From Tessaracoccus sp. OH4464_COT-324 (GTDB lineage Bacteria > Actinomycetota > Actinomycetes > Propionibacteriales > Propionibacteriaceae), in NCBI RefSeq assembly GCF_003932855.1, contig NZ_RQYZ01000007.1, positions 1 through 64,000 of the forward strand: 64,000 nt of DNA, in the 5' to 3' direction. The translations under genes and the position numbers were made by a program. Every line of letters begins with the position of its first letter. Positions within the stretch are counted from its first letter, which is position 1. This document shows positions 54,597-62,930 of this stretch, one piece after another. The notes beneath the pieces were generated by a model. The model worked only from the letters and a program-made list of their open reading frames with translations. It ran no database searches and had not been told where the DNA came from.

Positions 54597-55751
54597 CTAT
54601 TCCTCGAAGCGGCTCTGGTCCTTCACGAGTTGAAGCTCGAATCGGATCGGTTCCGGGTTGGTGGTGAAGGTTCCGGTGATGGTGTTCACTTCTTGGAATT
54701 TGACGGTCAGTGATCCGTTGGGCACGAAGGAGAGCACCGCCCCGGTGTGTTGGCCCGATACTTCGAAGGTGGGGATGAGATCCGTCCTGCCCAGCTGGAT
54801 CTCGTTGGTGTTGATGTGCAGCGGCTTCACCAGCCGGGCGGGGCTGCCGTCGGCGGACGTGTAGCTGAAGGAGTTCGCCAGGTCGAGGTTGACGGTGCCG
54901 GGCAGGTCGACGAACACGACCTTCGTATTCATTTTCATGGTGAGCCACATCTGACCCGCGGTGGCCCAGCCGTGCACCGGATTCCAGGGTGTCATCAGCG
55001 TGACCTGCGGGCTGAGTCCGATCTTCATCGTGCCCTGCGAGGGACCGTAGCCCGGGGGCTGCGCCTCGAAGCTGCGTTGGGTTACCCCATCGACGGGGTT
55101 TACTCGCACCAGGCGTCGCTCGCGAATGCCTTCGGTGGTGCGCCAGCTTTCGTCGTCCGAGGGCAGGCCCGTGCGCAGATCCACGACGAGCACCTTGCCC
55201 TCGTCGCTGACCTGCAGATCGAGTGAGGACTCCTTCTTGACGCAGACCACGAAACACTCCCAGCGGCTCTTGTAGCGCACCGGATCGGATTCCTTGGCTT
55301 TGGGCGCGATGCCGCCGAACATGGCGGTCATCTGGATGGTTTGCGTGTCGTTGCGCAGCTGCACCACGACGGGGTTCTCGGCTGTTTCCTGGAACAGCGG
55401 AGAGCCAGCCTGCATCACCACCAGCACGAAGACGCTCCCCTCGGGCGCGCGCAACGGCACGTTCTCCTCAAACTCCCGGCTGATCTCGATCGGGAGGGTT
55501 TCAGCGATGTGGGTCTGGACGAGTTTTGCGTCGAAATGGGGGCTGGCGATGACCAGCCCTATCGGCGTGGCGTGCGACAGATCGAGGCGTCTACCTGTGG
55601 GAGAACGACGGAGGTAGCCCACCTCAACGGTCCTCTCCTTCTTCTCCTCTGAGTTGATCGGGGCCTCGGAAGGCCCGAACCGGATCGGGGCGCAGCTCGC
55701 GAGCAGGGGGGCGCCAGCAAAACCAACCAATGCACGTCGAGAAATCGTCAC
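54597..55751 (-). CDS. Hypothetical lipoprotein
   Basis: A 384-residue protein: SRRALVGFAGAPLLASC with a lipobox cysteine at 20, then a soluble mostly beta domain. No family recognised. Visible segments are LPIEISREFEENVPLRAPEG, CFVVCVKKESSLDLQVSDEG, MKIGLSPQVTLMTPWNPVHG and GTVNLDLANSFSYTSADGSP. The twin-arginine-like start could mean Tat export. It is monocistronic, convergent with rlmB and divergent from glyA (95 nt apart). Confidence 0.62.
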   Translation of the reverse strand: MTISRRALVGFAGAPLLASCAPIRFGPSEAPINSEEKKERTVEVGYLRRSPTGRRLDLSHATPIGLVIASPHFDAKLVQTHIAETLPIEISREFEENVPLRAPEGSVFVLVVMQAGSPLFQETAENPVVVQLRNDTQTIQMTAMFGGIAPKAKESDPVRYKSRWECFVVCVKKESSLDLQVSDEGKVLVVDLRTGLPSDDESWRTTEGIRERRLVRVNPVDGVTQRSFEAQPPGYGPSQGTMKIGLSPQVTLMTPWNPVHGWATAGQMWLTMKMNTKVVFVDLPGTVNLDLANSFSYTSADGSPARLVKPLHINTNEIQLGRTDLIPTFEVSGQHTGAVLSFVPNGSLTVKFQEVNTITGTFTTNPEPIRFELQLVKDQSRFEE

Positions 55752-55846
55752 GATCCCCTAAACTACCGTGCCTCGGGACAAATGTGGTTTCCCGGGTCTC
55801 TCAGGGATAGATTTGGACACATCCACAAGCCCTTTGAAGGAGAAAA

Positions 55847-57283
55847 GTGAGCGATCTCACCACTGTGTCCGAGGCTTACCGCACCCTGCTTGGCTTGATC
55901 GAGCAGGTGGAGCCGCGGATCGCCGAAGCAACCCGAAACGAGCTGGCCGACCAGCGCGCCTCCCTGAAGCTCATCGCGAGCGAGAACTACGCCAGCCTTC
56001 CGGTGCTTGCCGCGATGGGTACCTGGCTGAGTGACAAGTACGCTGAAGGCACGGTGGGGCACCGGTTCTATGCGGGCTGTCAGAATGTTGACACCGTGGA
56101 GGCTGTCGCGGCGGAGCATGCTCGTCAGTTGTTCGGCGCCGACTACGCCTACGTGCAGCCCCACTCCGGTATCGACGCGAACGTGACGGCCTACTGGGCA
56201 ATCCTGGCCCACCACATTGAGGGGCCTTCCCTCGCGGAGTTGGGCGCCAAGACGGTGAACGACCTCAGCGAGGCAGACTGGGAAAACCTGCGCCGCAAGT
56301 TCGGTGAGCAGCGGCTGATGGGGATGAGCCTCGACGCTGGCGGTCACCTGACGCACGGCTTCCGCCCGAACGTCTCGGGCAAGATGTTCCATCAGCGTGC
56401 CTACGGTACCGACCCCGAGACCCAGCTGCTTGACTACGACGCGGTGGCGCGCCAGGTGGCGGAGTTCCGTCCGCTGGTGCTCGTCGCCGGCTACTCCGCC
56501 TACCCGCGGCGGGTGAACTTCGCGAAGATGCGGGAGATCGCGGACTCTGTCGGGGCCGTGCTGATGGTAGACATGGCTCACTTCGCCGGGCTGGTTGCCG
56601 GCAAGGTATTCACTGGCGACGAGGATCCTGTGCCGCACGCGCACGTCGTGACGTCCACCACCCACAAGTCGCTGCGCGGCCCGCGCGGTGGCCTCATCCT
56701 GGCAAAGAAGGAGTACGCCGCTGACGTGGATCGCGGCTGCCCGCTGGTGCTGGGCGGGCCGCTGTCGCATGTCATGGCCGCGAAGGCCGTGGCGCTTGCT
56801 GAGGCCCGCACCCAAGCCTTCCGCGACTATGCACAGAATGTCGCCGACAACGCCAAGGCGTTGGCCGAGGGGCTGCTGTCGCGCGGTGTGCGGCTGGTGA
56901 CGGGCGGAACTGACAACCACATCGTGTTGTTGGATGTGCGCGACTTCGGTCTGACCGGTCGGCAGGCCGAGGCGGCGCTGCTGGAGTCGGGGATCGTCAC
57001 GAACCGCAACTCGGTGCCCAACGATCCCAACGGGGCCTGGTACACCACCGGTGTGCGCCTGGGCACCCCAGCACTGACATCGCGCGGCTTCACCACGTCC
57101 GACATGGACTCGGTCGCTGACATGATCGCCGGTGTGCTCCGATCGGCCAAGCCAACCACGACCAGCGAGGGAAAGCCGAGCAAGGCGAAGTATGAGCTGT
57201 CTACCGACGCCAAGGAGCGTTCCTTGGCCGAGGCTGAGCGGCTGTTGGCCGCCCACCCGCTGTACCCGGGGTTCGAAATCTAA
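55847..57283 (+). CDS. glyA: Serine hydroxymethyltransferase (long form)
   Basis: GlyA moves the serine hydroxymethyl group to tetrahydrofolate. The 478 residues contain [41 protein letters not shown], the histidine/aspartate pair in [13 protein letters not shown], and the PLP lysine in [12 protein letters not shown]. It is about 55 residues longer than E. coli GlyA; much of the excess is an insertion around residues 118-155 ([11 protein letters not shown] to MGMSLDAGG). The ATG/GTG start region has GAAGGAG upstream. Confidence 0.94.
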   Translation: MSDLTTVSEAYRTLLGLIEQVEPRIAEATRNELADQRASLKLIASENYASLPVLAAMGTWLSDKYAEGTVGHRFYAGCQNVDTVEAVAAEHARQLFGADYAYVQPHSGIDANVTAYWAILAHHIEGPSLAELGAKTVNDLSEADWENLRRKFGEQRLMGMSLDAGGHLTHGFRPNVSGKMFHQRAYGTDPETQLLDYDAVARQVAEFRPLVLVAGYSAYPRRVNFAKMREIADSVGAVLMVDMAHFAGLVAGKVFTGDEDPVPHAHVVTSTTHKSLRGPRGGLILAKKEYAADVDRGCPLVLGGPLSHVMAAKAVALAEARTQAFRDYAQNVADNAKALAEGLLSRGVRLVTGGTDNHIVLLDVRDFGLTGRQAEAALLESGIVTNRNSVPNDPNGAWYTTGVRLGTPALTSRGFTTSDMDSVADMIAGVLRSAKPTTTSEGKPSKAKYELSTDAKERSLAEAERLLAAHPLYPGFEI

Positions 57284-57297
57284 GGTTTGGGCGCTGG

Positions 57298-57339
57298 AAT
57301 GCGGTGTGGGGGCGGACATGTCCGCCCCCACACCGCATT
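57298..57339. terminator. 42-nt perfect palindrome, bidirectional terminator
   Basis: Two 21-nt arms with no mismatch meet at ACATGT. It lies 15 nt after glyA and 5 nt before the stop of the convergent proline-rich gene, so both transcripts would end in it. Confidence 0.85.
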
Positions 57340-57343
57340 ACGG

Positions 57344-58285
57344 TTACTTGTGATCTCGGATGGCCCGGAGGACGGTCATCTGCTGGTCATTCCCGACGCC
57401 GGCCGACTTGAACGTCATGACCCATCGTTCAGGGAACTTACCCAGGGCAGCGGCGCAGGAGGACTGGTCGTCCGCGCAAAAGATCCCCGGCTCTACCTCT
57501 TTCATTCCCATGAACGTCAGCAACCTGGTCTCTGCGGCACCGATGTCGGAAATCCCAACACCCTCCGCGTTTCCCAGATCGTATGTGTACAGACGCTGTC
57601 CACCCATGACTGCGGTGAGGAGCGGCCAGTCAGCGATCTTCATAGGAACGCACGCCCCAAGCTTGCTCGGCGAAGCCCTTTTGTGTTCGAAAACGCACTC
57701 CCCGAATTGGCCCTCTCGCACAGGAGCCATCAGAGAGTCAGGGACGTCTTCCGGGGGTTCCGGCTCGTATGTCTCTCCGGTGAACGGATTCTCAAGGCCA
57801 AAACTTGGGGAGGGATCGGGGGGCCTGTTGTCTTGGCTAGCTCCTCCAGCCGCCTCAGACTCCTTCGTCTCCTCGGGTTGCCTTCCGTCGCTGTTGTCCG
57901 CCGCCTTTGAGGTGGCCGGAGCTGCGGGCGCCGGAGCAGCAGCCTGACCGGAGCCACGGAAGAAGATGCCCCACACGGCGACACCGATGATTGCCACCAC
58001 CAAGACCACCACCACGGCGATGAGAGCCACCGGAGTCTTGTTCGCTGGTGGGGTCTGACCACCCTGCGGCGGGTACGGGCCTCCCTGCGGCGGATACGGG
58101 CCTCCCTGCGGCGGGTATGGGCTGCCCTGCGGGGGGTATGGGTTGCCCTGCGACTGCGGGTTGTACCCGGCCGCAGGAGGCTGGTAGCCGCCAGCCCCGG
58201 CGTTCCCCCAGTTGTAAGGATGCGCGCCCGGATGACCCTGGGTAAAGTCCGGGCCGGCGTGGCCACCGCTGTGCGGTGTGCTCAT
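57344..58285 (-). CDS. Proline-rich single-pass membrane protein with extracytoplasmic domain
   Basis: The ATG at 58285 has AGGAGGG upstream and gives 313 residues. Residues 1-80 are Gly/Pro/Gln/Tyr-rich with YPPQGG repeats; about 85-110 is a membrane helix (VALIAVVVVLVVAIIGVAVWGIFF); about 115-185 is a Pro/Glu-rich stalk; the rest is a folded outer domain with four cysteines (FGECVF, LGACVPM, IFCADDQSSCAAAL). N-inside topology is expected. No family recognised. It is the third of three genes with this plan in a row. Confidence 0.65.
   Translation of the reverse strand: MSTPHSGGHAGPDFTQGHPGAHPYNWGNAGAGGYQPPAAGYNPQSQGNPYPPQGSPYPPQGGPYPPQGGPYPPQGGQTPPANKTPVALIAVVVVLVVAIIGVAVWGIFFRGSGQAAAPAPAAPATSKAADNSDGRQPEETKESEAAGGASQDNRPPDPSPSFGLENPFTGETYEPEPPEDVPDSLMAPVREGQFGECVFEHKRASPSKLGACVPMKIADWPLLTAVMGGQRLYTYDLGNAEGVGISDIGAAETRLLTFMGMKEVEPGIFCADDQSSCAAALGKFPERWVMTFKSAGVGNDQQMTVLRAIRDHK
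58065..58150 (-). repeat. 21-bp tandem repeats encoding YPPQGGP
   Basis: About four degenerate copies in the cytoplasmic tail of the proline-rich membrane protein. Confidence 0.75.
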
Positions 58286-58371
58286 GTGTTCCCTCCTAGG
58301 CAACGAAGAATGTCAACGGCGTCCAGACTACAGGCTCCGGGCCGTTGAACCTTATCCGCGCTGCGGCACCT

Positions 58372-58713
58372 CTAAAGGATGAATCCCCAGATGACCACGA
58401 CAATGATCGCGATGACCAGCGCGATGATCGTGATGATGATCCACAGCGGAGGCCCGCTTTTTTCCGGCTGGTTCGGCACCATCGGGCCTGGTTGGCCGGG
58501 GACGTTCGGCGCCCAGCCGCCCGGCTGCGCTCCCCACTGGCCCTGCCCGCCAGGCCCGGGCTGCTGCGGATACCCGCCCGGCTGGGCATAGTTCCCGGGA
58601 TGTTGGCCCGGCTGCGCCCCGCCCGGCGGGTATCCCCCCTGCTGTGGGTAGCCGCCCGGCTGCTGTCCGCCTGGGGGGAATCCGCCCGGGGCGCCGTAAG
58701 AAGGTCCATTCAT
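58372..58713 (-). CDS. Small proline-rich tail-anchored membrane protein
   Basis: A 113-residue protein from the ATG at 58713. About 85 residues of Gly/Pro/Gln-rich repeats (GGYPQQ, PPGG) are followed by one helix (WIIITIIALVIAIIVVVIWGFIL) that ends the protein. It equals the first half of its two neighbours without an outer domain, so it may be a truncated relative or a partner. AAAGCGAG precedes the ATG. Confidence 0.62.
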   Translation of the reverse strand: MNGPSYGAPGGFPPGGQQPGGYPQQGGYPPGGAQPGQHPGNYAQPGGYPQQPGPGGQGQWGAQPGGWAPNVPGQPGPMVPNQPEKSGPPLWIIITIIALVIAIIVVVIWGFIL

Positions 58714-58726
58714 TCGTTGACTCGCT

Positions 58727-58756
58727 TTCAAACAGTGGAAGCTTCAGACAGTGGAA
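58727..58756. promoter_or_regulatory. Tandem 14-bp repeats before the small proline-rich gene
   Basis: TTCAAACAGTGGAA (58727-58740) and TTCAGACAGTGGAA (58743-58756) differ at one base and are spaced 16 nt start to start, 14 nt upstream of the start codon. Their position suggests a regulator site. Confidence 0.5.
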
Positions 58757-58840
58757 ACTCCACCAGCTAGATTATCCGGTTCGACGCTTTCCCCTTGCCC
58801 CGCCCGGGTTGTTGAATGCAACAGGTGCGGGGGCCAGAAG

Positions 58841-59506
58841 TCATCCCTTCTCAACGGTTTCCGCGAGAGAACGGACCTTTTCGGGGGCCGCGTCGACGCT
58901 GGAGAGCTGTATCACCAGCGAGTTTCCTTTCGGGTCTGCCATGTAGCAGTGGTAACGCAGATCATCGCCGCCGCAGAAACCTGTGGCAAGGTTCGCGATG
59001 TCTTTCAGCCCCAACTTGAAGGACCCCTCCCAGCCGGGCTTGGCCTCGTATGCTTCGACGTTGACGTATTCCCCCGCATCGTTGGCGTAGACGGTGCTGA
59101 TTCCCCGCAACAGCGTCCAGTCCCCCACGGTCTGCGGCAGCGCGTCCGGCACCGGCACCGACTTGACGCCCACCGGAGGAGCCGGAGCCGGGCCGGGAGG
59201 CTCCGTCGTGTGAACCGGCTCCGGCGAACCGCTTTGGGGCACTTCCGTAGGTGCGGGCCGCGCAAGATTGACCCAGGCGAACCAGCCACCGACACCGCCC
59301 AATACCACCAGCACCGCGACCACCATCCCAACAACCCAGCCGGGTTTGCCACCCGGGTCCGGCGACTTGGCATAGCTTGTAGGCAGATAGGTGGGGTTCG
59401 TTGGATAGTTCACCTGCTGGGGCTGCGGCGCGACGGGGCGATTCGGCGGCTGCGGCCGCCCACCCGACTGCGCACCCCAGCCGCCTCCCATAGGACTATT
59501 GCTCAC
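58841..59506 (-). CDS. Proline-rich single-pass membrane protein with extracytoplasmic domain
   Basis: The GTG at 59506 (GGGAGGT upstream) gives 221 residues: a Pro/Gln-rich cytoplasmic tail (about 1-55), a helix (VVGMVVAVLVVLGGVGGWFAWV), a Pro/Glu stalk, and an outer domain of about 95 residues starting TVGDWTLLRGISTVYAND and containing two cysteines (FCGGDDLRYHCYMAD). No family recognised. It lies 34 nt after ispF on the same strand and may share its transcript. Confidence 0.65.
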   Translation of the reverse strand: MSNSPMGGGWGAQSGGRPQPPNRPVAPQPQQVNYPTNPTYLPTSYAKSPDPGGKPGWVVGMVVAVLVVLGGVGGWFAWVNLARPAPTEVPQSGSPEPVHTTEPPGPAPAPPVGVKSVPVPDALPQTVGDWTLLRGISTVYANDAGEYVNVEAYEAKPGWEGSFKLGLKDIANLATGFCGGDDLRYHCYMADPKGNSLVIQLSSVDAAPEKVRSLAETVEKG

Positions 59507-59540
59507 GGCACCTCCCGCCCGCACGAACCTCTAAGACTCA

Positions 59541-60011
59541 TCACGCTTTCTGCACCAATGATGCCACCGCGATGGCCGCCACGCCTTCACCGCGACCGGT
59601 CAGCCCGAGCCCGTCGGTGGTGGTGGCAGACACTGTCACCCGCGCGCCGAGGGCCTCACTCAGCACCTGCTGGGCCTCGACGCGGCGGCCCGCCATCTTA
59701 GGCCGGTTGCCGATCACCTGGACAGCGACGTTACCGATCTCGAACCCGGCCTCCCGCACCCGGCGCGCGGTCTCGGTCAGGAATCGTACCCCGGAGGCGT
59801 TGGCCCACTCGGGGTCGCTGGTGCCGAAGTTGCTGCCCATGTCTCCCAGGCCGGCGGCCGAGAACAGCGCATCACACGCCGCGTGAGCGGCCGCGTCTCC
59901 ATCCGAGTGCCCCTCCAAGCCCATCGGCTCGTCGGGGAAATGCAGCCCGGCGAGCCACATCTGTCCGCCGGCCACCAGCCGGTGGACGTCGGTGCCGATC
60001 CCAATCAACAT
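59541..60011 (-). CDS. ispF: 2-C-methyl-D-erythritol 2,4-cyclodiphosphate synthase
   Basis: IspF acts in the MEP pathway to isoprenoids. The 156 residues hold GTDVHRL (Asp8 and His10, zinc ligands), [26 protein letters not shown], and the C-terminal [20 protein letters not shown]. ispD lies 3 nt upstream and carD before it, a conserved actinobacterial order. Length is normal. Confidence 0.96.
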   Translation of the reverse strand: MLIGIGTDVHRLVAGGQMWLAGLHFPDEPMGLEGHSDGDAAAHAACDALFSAAGLGDMGSNFGTSDPEWANASGVRFLTETARRVREAGFEIGNVAVQVIGNRPKMAGRRVEAQQVLSEALGARVTVSATTTDGLGLTGRGEGVAAIAVASLVQKA

Positions 60012-60014
60012 TCG

Positions 60015-60698
60015 TCAACCCTTCCCAGCCAGAACTGCTTCAGCCACCGCCAAGTCGAATGGCTCAGTGATCTTCATCGCCTCCCGGTGCCCGGGGACCA
60101 GGACCACTGGCACCCCGCAGGCCTCGCAGGCGGATGCGTCGTCGGTCACCGGCAGACCCGATGCCGCCACCCAAGCATGTGCGGCGCGCAGCGTGTCCAG
60201 GTCGAAGCCCTGGGGGGTCTGCACCGCCCGCAACTCGTCGCGGCGCACCGCCACGCTTCCCGCGCCCGTCACCCGACGCACCGAATCCGCCACCAGCAGC
60301 ACAGGAACGACGGCCGAGGCGCCGCCCTGCACGGCCGCGATCACCTCCGCCACCACCTGCTTCGGCACCAGCGGCCGCGCGGCATCGTGCACCAGAACAA
60401 TCGGCGAATCCCCGACGACGGCCAACCCCCTGCGCACCGACTCGTCGCGCTCCGCCCCGCCGACGACCACCGTCACCTCGGGACGCCCAGCGAAGAGTTC
60501 GGCAAAGGCGTCGAACTCAGCAGCCGGGGCGACGACGACCACGCGGACCGCACCGCCGTCGCGCATCGCCTGCACCGCGCGCACCACCAGCGGAATGCCT
60601 CCCAGCGGCACCAGCGCCTTCGGCAGCTCGTGCCCGAGCCGGGAACCAGAACCGGCCGCCACCACGATGGCGGCGACCGGCTTGCTAGGTGTGGTCAC
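60015..60698 (-). CDS. ispD: 2-C-methyl-D-erythritol 4-phosphate cytidylyltransferase
   Basis: A 227-residue MEP-pathway enzyme joining CMP to methylerythritol phosphate. The nucleotide loop is VVAAGSGSRLGHELPKALVPLGG, followed by VLVHDAARPLVP and TDDASACEACGVPVVLVPGH. It is positioned between carD (2 nt upstream) and ispF, so the three are one transcript. Confidence 0.95.
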   Translation of the reverse strand: MTTPSKPVAAIVVAAGSGSRLGHELPKALVPLGGIPLVVRAVQAMRDGGAVRVVVVAPAAEFDAFAELFAGRPEVTVVVGGAERDESVRRGLAVVGDSPIVLVHDAARPLVPKQVVAEVIAAVQGGASAVVPVLLVADSVRRVTGAGSVAVRRDELRAVQTPQGFDLDTLRAAHAWVAASGLPVTDDASACEACGVPVVLVPGHREAMKITEPFDLAVAEAVLAGKG

Positions 60699-60700
60699 TG

Positions 60701-61186
60701 TCAGGAGGCGAGCACTTCGTCGAGCAGCTGCTCGGCCCGAGCGTCGTCGACCTTCTCGGCAAGCGCCATCTCAGCGACGAGGATGCCGCGTGCCTTGGTG
60801 AGCATGCGCTTCTCACCCGCCGATAGGCCCTTGTCGCGGTCGCGACGCCACAGGTCGCGCACGACCTCGGCCACCTTGATGACGTTGCCGGAGTGCAGCT
60901 TTTCCATGTTCGCCTTGAACCGGCGAGACCAGTTCGAGGGCTCCTCAGTGTGCTCTGCCCGGAGGATGTCGAACACGCGCTCCAGCCCGTCTTGGTCCAC
61001 CACGTCACGGACGCCAACGAGATCGAGGTTGCAGGCGGGGACGCGCACCACCAAATCGTTTTGGCCGATGATGCGCAGCACGAGGTAGAGTCGCTCCTCG
61101 CCCTTGATGGTGCGGTTTTCAATGTCTTCGATGACGGCCGTACCGTGGTTCGGGTAGACCACCGTTTCACCGATGGAGAAAGTCAT
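60701..61186 (-). CDS. carD: CarD-family RNA polymerase-binding transcription factor
   Basis: A 161-residue CarD: an RNAP-interaction domain (residues 1-55, [20 protein letters not shown]) and a helical DNA-binding domain (about 65-160, including [14 protein letters not shown] with the tryptophan that wedges the -10 region, and [19 protein letters not shown]). It stabilises the open promoter complex, notably at rRNA promoters. The ATG at 61186 has AAAGGGG 10 nt upstream; an open in-frame extension to 61627 is not supported. Confidence 0.95.
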   Translation of the reverse strand: MTFSIGETVVYPNHGTAVIEDIENRTIKGEERLYLVLRIIGQNDLVVRVPACNLDLVGVRDVVDQDGLERVFDILRAEHTEEPSNWSRRFKANMEKLHSGNVIKVAEVVRDLWRRDRDKGLSAGEKRMLTKARGILVAEMALAEKVDDARAEQLLDEVLAS

Positions 61187-61372
61187 ACTATACAGACCCC
61201 TTTCTGCCCCAATTCTAGCAGGTTTTCCGGCCGGCTCCTGCTCCGCCCATTCAGGGCCGCCCCCCGTTGGCTCGGCCAGGCGGCGGGCAGGATTGCCCCA
61301 CAACGGTCTCATATGCGAGTCTTCGCGTAGCGCCTCGCTCACGATCACACCACCGACAGCGTAGTTATTCGT

Positions 61373-61378
61373 TAGGAT
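61373..61378 (+). promoter_or_regulatory. -10 hexamer TAGGAT of a lipoprotein gene
   Basis: TAGGAT lies 31 nt before the ATG at 61410, leaving room for a short leader with GAAGGG. Confidence 0.4.
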
Positions 61379-61409
61379 GGCGCCCGTACACCACTTCGAA
61401 GGGTTCATC

Positions 61410-61895
61410 ATGTCCGCACGCATTCGCAAGGCCACCGCCGCAGGTATCGTCGCCGCAGCGCTGGCGCTCACCGGCTGCACCGCCTCCGGCTGGGTTCCCC
61501 AGGCACCCCCGGCGGCCGGATCCCAGGCCGAGCTCCCTTCGCGCGACAAAGCGCGCAACGTACTGTTCGTCGTCGATGACAAGGGCAAGGGCGTGCTGAT
61601 CGGCACACTCACCACCGTCGACGGCACCCAGCTCCAGGCCCTGCACTACACGCCGGAGAAGCCCGACGGATCGAAGGGCCAGCCGCAGATCGTCGAGGTA
61701 TCCAAGGAATTGCGCCCCGGCAAGGCCTTGCGCTTCGAGGAGGTCCCGGTGCAGGTTTCGGACCCCAACCTGTCCGCCGGCCACCTGGCGACGCTGGAAC
61801 TCAAGCTCAGCACCGGCGACATCAAGTTCGACGTGCCCGTCTACGCCAACGACCACCAGGATTTCAAGGACGTCTGGGCCGAGGCCACCAAGTAG
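61410..61895 (+). CDS. Small hypothetical lipoprotein
   Basis: A 161-residue lipoprotein: [17 protein letters not shown] with the lipobox cysteine near residue 24, followed by a compact beta domain ([59 protein letters not shown]). No known family. It should be on the outer face of the membrane. GAAGGG precedes the ATG by 6 nt. It is monocistronic, divergent from carD. Confidence 0.65.
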   Translation: MSARIRKATAAGIVAAALALTGCTASGWVPQAPPAAGSQAELPSRDKARNVLFVVDDKGKGVLIGTLTTVDGTQLQALHYTPEKPDGSKGQPQIVEVSKELRPGKALRFEEVPVQVSDPNLSAGHLATLELKLSTGDIKFDVPVYANDHQDFKDVWAEATK

Positions 61896-61935
61896 CCGCG
61901 CCCGGCCGGGAAAACCGTCCCGGGTCCGAACCAGC

Positions 61936-61969
61936 CACCGCCCAGGCCTGTTCGCGGGCCCGGGCGGTG
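61936..61969 (+). terminator. Hairpin after the small lipoprotein gene
   Basis: CACCGCCC (61936-61943) pairs with GGGCGGTG (61962-61969), with an inner GGCC/GGCC extension. Confidence 0.55.
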
Positions 61970-62024
61970 CGGGGTGTCGTCGGTTTGTCTCGCCCCTGCC
62001 CATCATCGGCACCATGGCCCCGGC

Positions 62025-62030
62025 TAGTCT
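62025..62030 (+). promoter_or_regulatory. -10 hexamer TAGTCT of gpmA
   Basis: TAGTCT, then 6 nt (TTGACC), then the ATG at 62037. Confidence 0.5.
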
Positions 62031-62036
62031 TTGACC

Positions 62037-62783
62037 ATGACTTACAAGCTGATCCTGCTCCGCCACGGCGAGAGCCAGTGGAATGCCAAGAACCTGTTCA
62101 CCGGCTGGGTGGACGTAGACCTGAACGAGAAGGGCCTCGCCGAAGCAAAGCGCGGCGGCCAACTACTTGTGGAAGAAGGGCTGCTGCCCGATGTCGTGCA
62201 CACCTCACTGCTGCGCCGCGCAATCAACACCGCGAACATCGCGCTCGACAACTGCGACCGGCACTGGATCCCCGTGAAGCGTTCCTGGCGCCTGAATGAG
62301 CGTCACTACGGCAAGCTTCAAGGACTCAACAAGACCGAGATCCGCGAGCAGTTCGGCGACGAGCAGTTTATGTTGTGGCGCCGCAGCTACGATGTCCCCC
62401 CGCCGCTGATTGACGTCGACAACGAGTTCTCCCAATTCGCCGATCCCCGCTACGCCGACATCCCGGAGGATGAGCGCCCGCTGACCGAGTGCTTGAAGGA
62501 CGTTGTCGCGCGCATGTTGCCCTACTGGGAGTCGGACATCAAACCCGACCTCGCCACCGGGCAGACCGTGTTGGTAGCCGCCCACGGCAACTCGCTGCGC
62601 GCGCTCGTGAAGCACCTCGACGACATCTCCGACGAGGACATCGCCGGGCTCAACATCCCCACCGGCATCCCGCTGTTCTACGAACTCGACGACGACTTCA
62701 AGCCCGTGACCAAGGGCGGACGCTACCTCGACCCGGAGGCCGCTGCCACCGCCATCCAGGCAGTCGCCAACCAGGGCAAGTAG
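62037..62783 (+). CDS. gpmA: 2,3-bisphosphoglycerate-dependent phosphoglycerate mutase
   Basis: A 248-residue d[23 protein letters not shown] holds the phosphorylated histidine, [11 protein letters not shown] and [12 protein letters not shown] the substrate ligands and general acid, and [16 protein letters not shown] the second histidine. It interconverts 3- and 2-phosphoglycerate in glycolysis. The ATG at 62037 is preferred to the TTG at 62031 because it follows TAGTCT by 6 nt. Confidence 0.96.
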   Translation: MTYKLILLRHGESQWNAKNLFTGWVDVDLNEKGLAEAKRGGQLLVEEGLLPDVVHTSLLRRAINTANIALDNCDRHWIPVKRSWRLNERHYGKLQGLNKTEIREQFGDEQFMLWRRSYDVPPPLIDVDNEFSQFADPRYADIPEDERPLTECLKDVVARMLPYWESDIKPDLATGQTVLVAAHGNSLRALVKHLDDISDEDIAGLNIPTGIPLFYELDDDFKPVTKGGRYLDPEAAATAIQAVANQGK

Positions 62784-62793
62784 ACCAACGAGT

Positions 62794-62838
62794 CGAGGGC
62801 CGTCCCGTCGCCGCCGCGCACCGATGGGGCGGCCCTCG
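62794..62838 (+). terminator. gpmA terminator
   Basis: CGAGGGCCG (62794-62802) pairs with CGGCCCTCG (62830-62838), followed by CTTTCCCC. Confidence 0.6.
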
Positions 62839-62892
62839 CTTTCCCCGAGCCATCGTCGGGGCAAAAGGTGAGCGCTACAAGCGTTTTCTGTT

Positions 62893-62898
62893 TAGGCT
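62893..62898 (+). promoter_or_regulatory. -10 hexamer TAGGCT of the 5'-nucleotidase gene
   Basis: TAGGCT lies 32 nt before the ATG at 62931, giving a short leader with AAGGAG. Confidence 0.4.
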
Positions 62899-62930
62899 GG
62901 AGCAGAACACTCAATCCAAAAGGAGCCTTG

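Noticed and set aside
61187-61627. N-terminal extension of CarD
   Set aside because: The canonical CarD start lies at 61186; the extension overlaps the divergent lipoprotein gene and has no conserved sequence.
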